59,991 bases of DNA from Pseudomonas defluvii (lineage in GTDB: Bacteria; Pseudomonadota; Gammaproteobacteria; Pseudomonadales; Pseudomonadaceae): NCBI RefSeq assembly GCF_001695625.1, contig NZ_MBPN01000021.1, forward strand, positions 1-59,991, read 5' to 3'. The notes under the pieces are model-generated. The model was not told the DNA's origin. It did no database searches and was given only the letters and a program-made list of their open reading frames with translations. Position numbers and translations under genes: made by a program. Within the stretch, counting starts at the first letter, position 1, and each line of letters opens with the position of its first letter. Shown in pieces: positions 56,277 to 59,991 of the stretch.

Positions 56277-57608
56277 TCAGAATTCGTGATCGGCGGTGTC
56301 TGGTTTCAGGTCATTGATCCCCAGCTTGGCGGCTGCCTGCTCAATGGCGCCGGTCTGTTTGACCAGGGCGGCAATGGCATCACGGATGATCTGGTTACCG
56401 GCAGCGTTGTCAGCGGCGATGAGCTGGTCGTAGTGTTCGCCTTTGGCGGCATGGTCAACGATGACCTGCAGTTTTGCCTCGGTGGCTTCCAGGTCGGCCT
56501 TGAGCGTAGCATCGGCTGCTGGATCGGCCTTGGCTACCAGCGATGACAGGCTAGGGCCAGTCAGCTTGGTACCGTCGGCTCGGGTGTACTCGCCCAGGTA
56601 GACGTTACGGATACCTTTGGCATCGTAGAAGTGCGAGAAGTGGGTGTTGTCGCTGAAGCAGTCCTGCTCGTCTTCAGGGGAGTTGGCCTCCAGGGATACC
56701 TTCATGCGCTCGCCGGCCAGCTCGCCCAGCGACAGGCTACCCATGCCGAACAGCATCTTGCGCAAACCATCGGTAACCGGCTCGGCTTCGAGGGTGGCAC
56801 GGTAGTTGTCAGCAACACCTGGCTTCCAGTTGCCGACCATGGTTTCCAGGTCATCGACCAGCAGTTGGGTGACGGCCTTGAGGTAAGCGCGGCGACGCTC
56901 GTTGTGGCCACCGGTGGCGCCTTTACCTTCCAGGTAGTCCGATGCAGGACGTGCACCCGCACCTGGGCCGGTGCCGTTCAGGTCCTGGCCCCAGAGCAAG
57001 AACTCGATGGCATGGTAGCCGGTGGCGACGTTGGCTTCGGAGCCGCCCAGCTCGTTCAGGCTGGCCAGTTTCTCGGCAGTGATGTCCTTGACGTCGACCT
57101 TGTCTTCACCCACCTGGATTTCAGTGTTGGCAATGATGTTGGCGGTGCCGCCCGGGTTGCCCAGGGCGTGCTCATAGTTGGCATCGACATAATCGATCAG
57201 GCCTTCGTCCAGCGGCCAGGCGTTCACTTGCCCTTCCCAGTCGTCGATGATGGTGTTGCCGAAGCGGAAGGTTTCGCTCTGCAGGTACGGAATACGTGCA
57301 GCGACCCAGGCGGCCTTGGCGGCTTTCAGGGTTTCGTCGTTGGGGGTGGCGAGGAAGGCGTCGATGGCGCCTTGCAGGGTTTTGGCGGTGCTCAGGGAAT
57401 CGCTGAAGACGGCGTAGACCATCTCGGTGTAGTGCTTGATCACGGCCTTGCTGGCGGCTTCGTCAAGTGCACCTGCGGCAGGGGCGGCAGCACTGGCGGC
57501 GGGTGTCTGTGCTTGCGGCGCGCTGGCTTTGTCCTTGCTATCGCCGCAACCGGCGAGAGAGATGGCAATGGCCAACAGACTGGCGGTGGCCAGAGGCATA
57601 CGAATCAT
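56277..57608 (-). CDS. icmP: Imelysin-family lipoprotein, IcmP-like
   Basis: A 443-residue lipoprotein (signal peptide with SLAGC, Cys about 21) followed by an Ala/Pro/Gln linker and an imelysin peptidase-like domain with the intact GxHxxE motif in GYHAIEFLLWG (His about 198). P. aeruginosa icmP, described as an insulin-cleaving metalloproteinase, holds this place next to the same genes and bifA. Homologues are iron-regulated, and iron or haem binding is more likely than true proteolysis. I start at the ATG of MIRMPLATAS after GGAAATCGCC; the open upstream extension is not a signal peptide. Confidence 0.85.
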   Translation of the reverse strand: MIRMPLATASLLAIAISLAGCGDSKDKASAPQAQTPAASAAAPAAGALDEAASKAVIKHYTEMVYAVFSDSLSTAKTLQGAIDAFLATPNDETLKAAKAAWVAARIPYLQSETFRFGNTIIDDWEGQVNAWPLDEGLIDYVDANYEHALGNPGGTANIIANTEIQVGEDKVDVKDITAEKLASLNELGGSEANVATGYHAIEFLLWGQDLNGTGPGAGARPASDYLEGKGATGGHNERRRAYLKAVTQLLVDDLETMVGNWKPGVADNYRATLEAEPVTDGLRKMLFGMGSLSLGELAGERMKVSLEANSPEDEQDCFSDNTHFSHFYDAKGIRNVYLGEYTRADGTKLTGPSLSSLVAKADPAADATLKADLEATEAKLQVIVDHAAKGEHYDQLIAADNAAGNQIIRDAIAALVKQTGAIEQAAAKLGINDLKPDTADHEF

Positions 57609-57667
57609 GGCGATTTCCTGCGTCGAGAAGTTGAACAGGTGTGCGGGTGCACGCAAAACTGCAACAT

Positions 57668-57697
57668 AATGCGAAAGATTTGCATTTGATGTAAAGG
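57668..57697 (-). promoter_or_regulatory. icmP promoter with an internal palindrome
   Basis: On the minus strand, TTTACA (57692-57697), an 18-bp spacer and CATTAT (57668-57673) form a fair promoter. The palindrome AATGC-N9-GCATT (57668-57686) covers the spacer and -10, the place for a repressor. It resembles but does not match a Fur box. Confidence 0.4.
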
Positions 57698-57746
57698 GGC
57701 AATACATAAATATTCAAATGCTTGTCGCTGGCGTTTTGCGTGCGCG

Positions 57747-59798
57747 TCAGAGGATTGAAACCTGACTTCGGCTTGCCTGTTTGAGGAACGTGGTCAGCTC
57801 TCGAGCGGGTAGCGGCTTGCTGTAGTGGTAGCCTTGGCCTTCGTGGCAGCCTTGGGCAACGATGTAGGCCTCCTGCTCGGCCGTCTCAACGCCTTCGGCG
57901 ATGACCTGCATGCCCAGGCTCTTGCCAAGCTGGATGATGGCCCGAACGATGGTGGCGTCATCATCATCCTCGAACAGGTCTTGCACGAAGCTCTTGTCGA
58001 TCTTGATCTTGTCCAGTGGCAGCGACTTCAAGTAACTGAGCGACGAGTAGCCGGTACCGAAGTCGTCAATGGCAATCATCGCGCCCGAACGGCGCAAGCT
58101 CAGCAGGTGCTGCGCTGCGGTGCTGATGTCTTCCATCAGGCCGGTTTCGGTAACTTCCAGCTCCAGGCTGCGTGGCGGCAGGCGGTAGATCTGCAGCAGG
58201 TTGTTGACCACCCGTGGCAGTTCATTGTGGTGCAGTTGCACGGTGGACAGGTTGACCGCCATGCGCAGTTCGCTGAAGCCCTGGTCATGCCACTCGCGCA
58301 ACTGACGGCAGGCCTGGTCGAGCACCCATTCACCGATGCTGATGATATTGCCGTTCTGTTCGGCCAGCGGGATGAACTGGTCGGGCGGTACCATGCCCAG
58401 TTCGGGGTGCTGCCAGCGGAGTAGCGCTTCAACCCCGACGACCCGGTGGTCGCGATAGCTGATCTGTGGTTGGTAGACCAGGAACAACTGGTTGCGTGGC
58501 AGGGCCTCGCGCAGGTCTTTTTCCAGTTCGCGGCGGCGACGCATCTCGCTGTCGACACTGGCAATGTAGAACTGGTAGCGGTTGCGTGAGCGGGTTTTGG
58601 CCAGGGTCATGGTCTGCTCGGCCTTTTGCAGCAGTTTCTCGGTGCTGTCGCCATCTTCCGGGAACAAGGTGATGCCGATGGTCGCACGCAGGCGAATTTC
58701 CTGGTGGTCCAGTGCAAAAGGGGCTTCCAGATCATCGAGTATGCTTTGCGCCAGCTCGGCGGCTTCGTACGGCTGCTCGATATCGGCCTGAACCAGTGCG
58801 AATTGGTCACCACCGAGCCGGGCAAGGGCTCCCAGACGGCCGCTGTGCGCACGCAGGCGGTCGGCCAGGGCCAGCAGCAGTTGGTCACCGGTCTGGTAGC
58901 TGAACTGTTCGTTGATGCTCTTGAAGTCATCCAGGCCAACGCACAGTACGGCCACGCGACGCTGCAGGCGTCCAGCGTCGACCAGGATCTTGTCCAGTTG
59001 CTGCTGCAACTGCTGGCGGTTTGGTAGCCCGGTCAGAAAATCATACTGAGCCATGCGCTGCAGACTGTTTTCGGCTTCGTGACGCAGGTGGGTATTGCGT
59101 TCGATGGAGGCCAGCAACTGGTTGGCAGTATTGACCCATACACCCAGTTCGTTCTTTTCGTGCCCCTTGAGCAGCGGCAATTTGTGTTGGCTTGGGCGGT
59201 CCGGATTGATCTGGGTGAGATGGTTGATGATCTTTGAGAGCGGTTTGGTCAGTAACCAGTGGTAGACCAAATACAGCACCAGGCCCATTGCCAGAGCGCG
59301 TAGCACGCCAGAAATGAAGATGATCACCGAGCTGACGATGAAGTCCTGGCCGTAGGTAGCGGTATCGAGGGTAATGCTCAGGTCGCCGTAATACTCACTG
59401 TACGGACCTCGACCGATCAGCGGTGTCTTGAAGGTCTTTTGCCGGCCCAGAATCAGGTCGGTCAACCAGCGCGTTTGCAGTTCCTGCAATGGCCGATTCT
59501 TTTCTGCAAGCATGGTTTCGTTGGGATGGCCAATGGACGCCATCCGCACCGATTGGTCCTGGAACAGGCCTTCGATGACCTGCATGCCCATTTCCCGATC
59601 GAGGCTATAGACCGCCTGCGTAGAGGGGTCTCGGAACATGTCTAGGATACGCTGGGCATCGGTTGCGACAGCCTGGCGCGTCTTGTAAGCGTCGAACACG
59701 ATCTGCGCGCAGCTAAGTACTACACCGACGACCAGCGCCGAGAGCAATACCACCCTGAGCAACTTGACCGATAAGCTGTTCTTGAGTTCCAGCTTCAA
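57747..59798 (-). CDS. bifA: c-di-GMP phosphodiesterase BifA (degenerate GGDEF + EAL)
   Basis: A 683-residue inner-membrane protein: TM1 (about 13-35), a periplasmic sensor region, TM2 (about 155-180), a linker, a GGDEF domain whose site reads GGDQF (catalytically inactive form) and a complete EAL domain with VEALLRW and the DDFGTGYSS loop. BifA degrades c-di-GMP and promotes swarming and biofilm dispersal. The best start is a TTG at 59798 (MKLELKNSLS) with AAGGAA six bases upstream. ATG codons at 59828 and 59831 have poor ribosome sites. Synteny with icmP agrees. Confidence 0.88.
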   Translation of the reverse strand: MKLELKNSLSVKLLRVVLLSALVVGVVLSCAQIVFDAYKTRQAVATDAQRILDMFRDPSTQAVYSLDREMGMQVIEGLFQDQSVRMASIGHPNETMLAEKNRPLQELQTRWLTDLILGRQKTFKTPLIGRGPYSEYYGDLSITLDTATYGQDFIVSSVIIFISGVLRALAMGLVLYLVYHWLLTKPLSKIINHLTQINPDRPSQHKLPLLKGHEKNELGVWVNTANQLLASIERNTHLRHEAENSLQRMAQYDFLTGLPNRQQLQQQLDKILVDAGRLQRRVAVLCVGLDDFKSINEQFSYQTGDQLLLALADRLRAHSGRLGALARLGGDQFALVQADIEQPYEAAELAQSILDDLEAPFALDHQEIRLRATIGITLFPEDGDSTEKLLQKAEQTMTLAKTRSRNRYQFYIASVDSEMRRRRELEKDLREALPRNQLFLVYQPQISYRDHRVVGVEALLRWQHPELGMVPPDQFIPLAEQNGNIISIGEWVLDQACRQLREWHDQGFSELRMAVNLSTVQLHHNELPRVVNNLLQIYRLPPRSLELEVTETGLMEDISTAAQHLLSLRRSGAMIAIDDFGTGYSSLSYLKSLPLDKIKIDKSFVQDLFEDDDDATIVRAIIQLGKSLGMQVIAEGVETAEQEAYIVAQGCHEGQGYHYSKPLPARELTTFLKQASRSQVSIL

Positions 59799-59927
59799 TG
59801 GGGTTTCCTTAATCCATGCGCATGGCATCATTTTGCCATCAATCTTGGCAATCCACTATCGGCCTTCAACACGTATTACTCGATCTTCTGAGTTACTTCG
59901 TCAGAGGTTTGCGATCCGTGTGTCACT

Positions 59928-59955
59928 GTATCGGTTGTAAGGCCTTGCGACTTTA
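59928..59955 (-). promoter_or_regulatory. FliA (sigma-28)-like promoter upstream of bifA
   Basis: On the minus strand, TAAAGTCG (59948-59955), a 12-bp spacer and ACCGATAC (59928-59935) agree with the flagellar sigma-28 boxes TAAAGTTT and GCCGATAA in six of eight bases each. Transcription would start near 59920, about 120 bp before the bifA start. No clear sigma-70 promoter is visible in the 193 bp available. Confidence 0.5.
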
Positions 59956-59991
59956 GTGTGGGGTGACAACTTTCCCACGCCTTGATGTTAG

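Overview
The window is chromosomal DNA of a Pseudomonas species, probably of the P. putida group or a close relative. The protein sequences (LpoA, FtsQ, FtsI, BifA, ColR) and the gene order read as Pseudomonas throughout, and the order follows, inverted, what I recall of the P. aeruginosa PA4367-PA4425 stretch. Almost all of it is conserved core genome. I see no prophage, insertion sequence, CRISPR array, rRNA or tRNA gene.

Left end (1-5000): a leftward group lpoA-yraN-gmhA/diaA-dolP (cell-envelope and peptidoglycan-synthase accessory genes), with rsmI divergent, followed by the RNase P RNA gene rnpB. Next comes the complete division and cell-wall (dcw) cluster, 5305-23079: mraZ-rsmH-ftsL-ftsI-murE-murF-mraY-murD-ftsW-murG-murC-ddl-ftsQ-ftsA-ftsZ-lpxC. 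It is tightly overlapped, is headed by a clear promoter carrying three MraZ-type repeats, and is closed by a strong intrinsic terminator after lpxC.

Middle (23144-40330): dciA (replicative helicase loader), secA, argJ, a glutathione S-transferase, a Nudix-ThiE fusion, a PduO-type cobalamin adenosyltransferase, an orphan histidine kinase, panE, yajQ, an MscS channel, an MdfA-like exporter convergent with ampG, an alkyltransferase-like DNA repair protein, an SDR enzyme, a HugZ-like haem protein and fxsA. groES-groEL follow, behind a sigma-32-like promoter.

Right part (42700-59991): a PAP2 phosphatase gene divergent from the two-component system colR-colS, then a warA-like methyltransferase. 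Two identical 16-bp ColR-type boxes lie in front of the PAP2 gene and the methyltransferase gene, which suggests a local ColR envelope-stress regulon. A MexVW-like RND pump follows. Then comes an iron-related set (icmP-like imelysin, di-haem oxidoreductase, second imelysin, DUF1513 beta-propeller). Between icmP and its partners sits a two-gene islet of lower GC with no recognisable function (55082-55973); it is the clearest accessory DNA here. The window ends with bifA, a c-di-GMP phosphodiesterase gene preceded by a sequence resembling a flagellar sigma factor (FliA) promoter.

The most unexpected signals are regulatory: the paired ColR boxes, the MraZ repeat array, the FliA-like bifA promoter, and a palindrome inside the icmP promoter. 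The islet is the best candidate for something undescribed.
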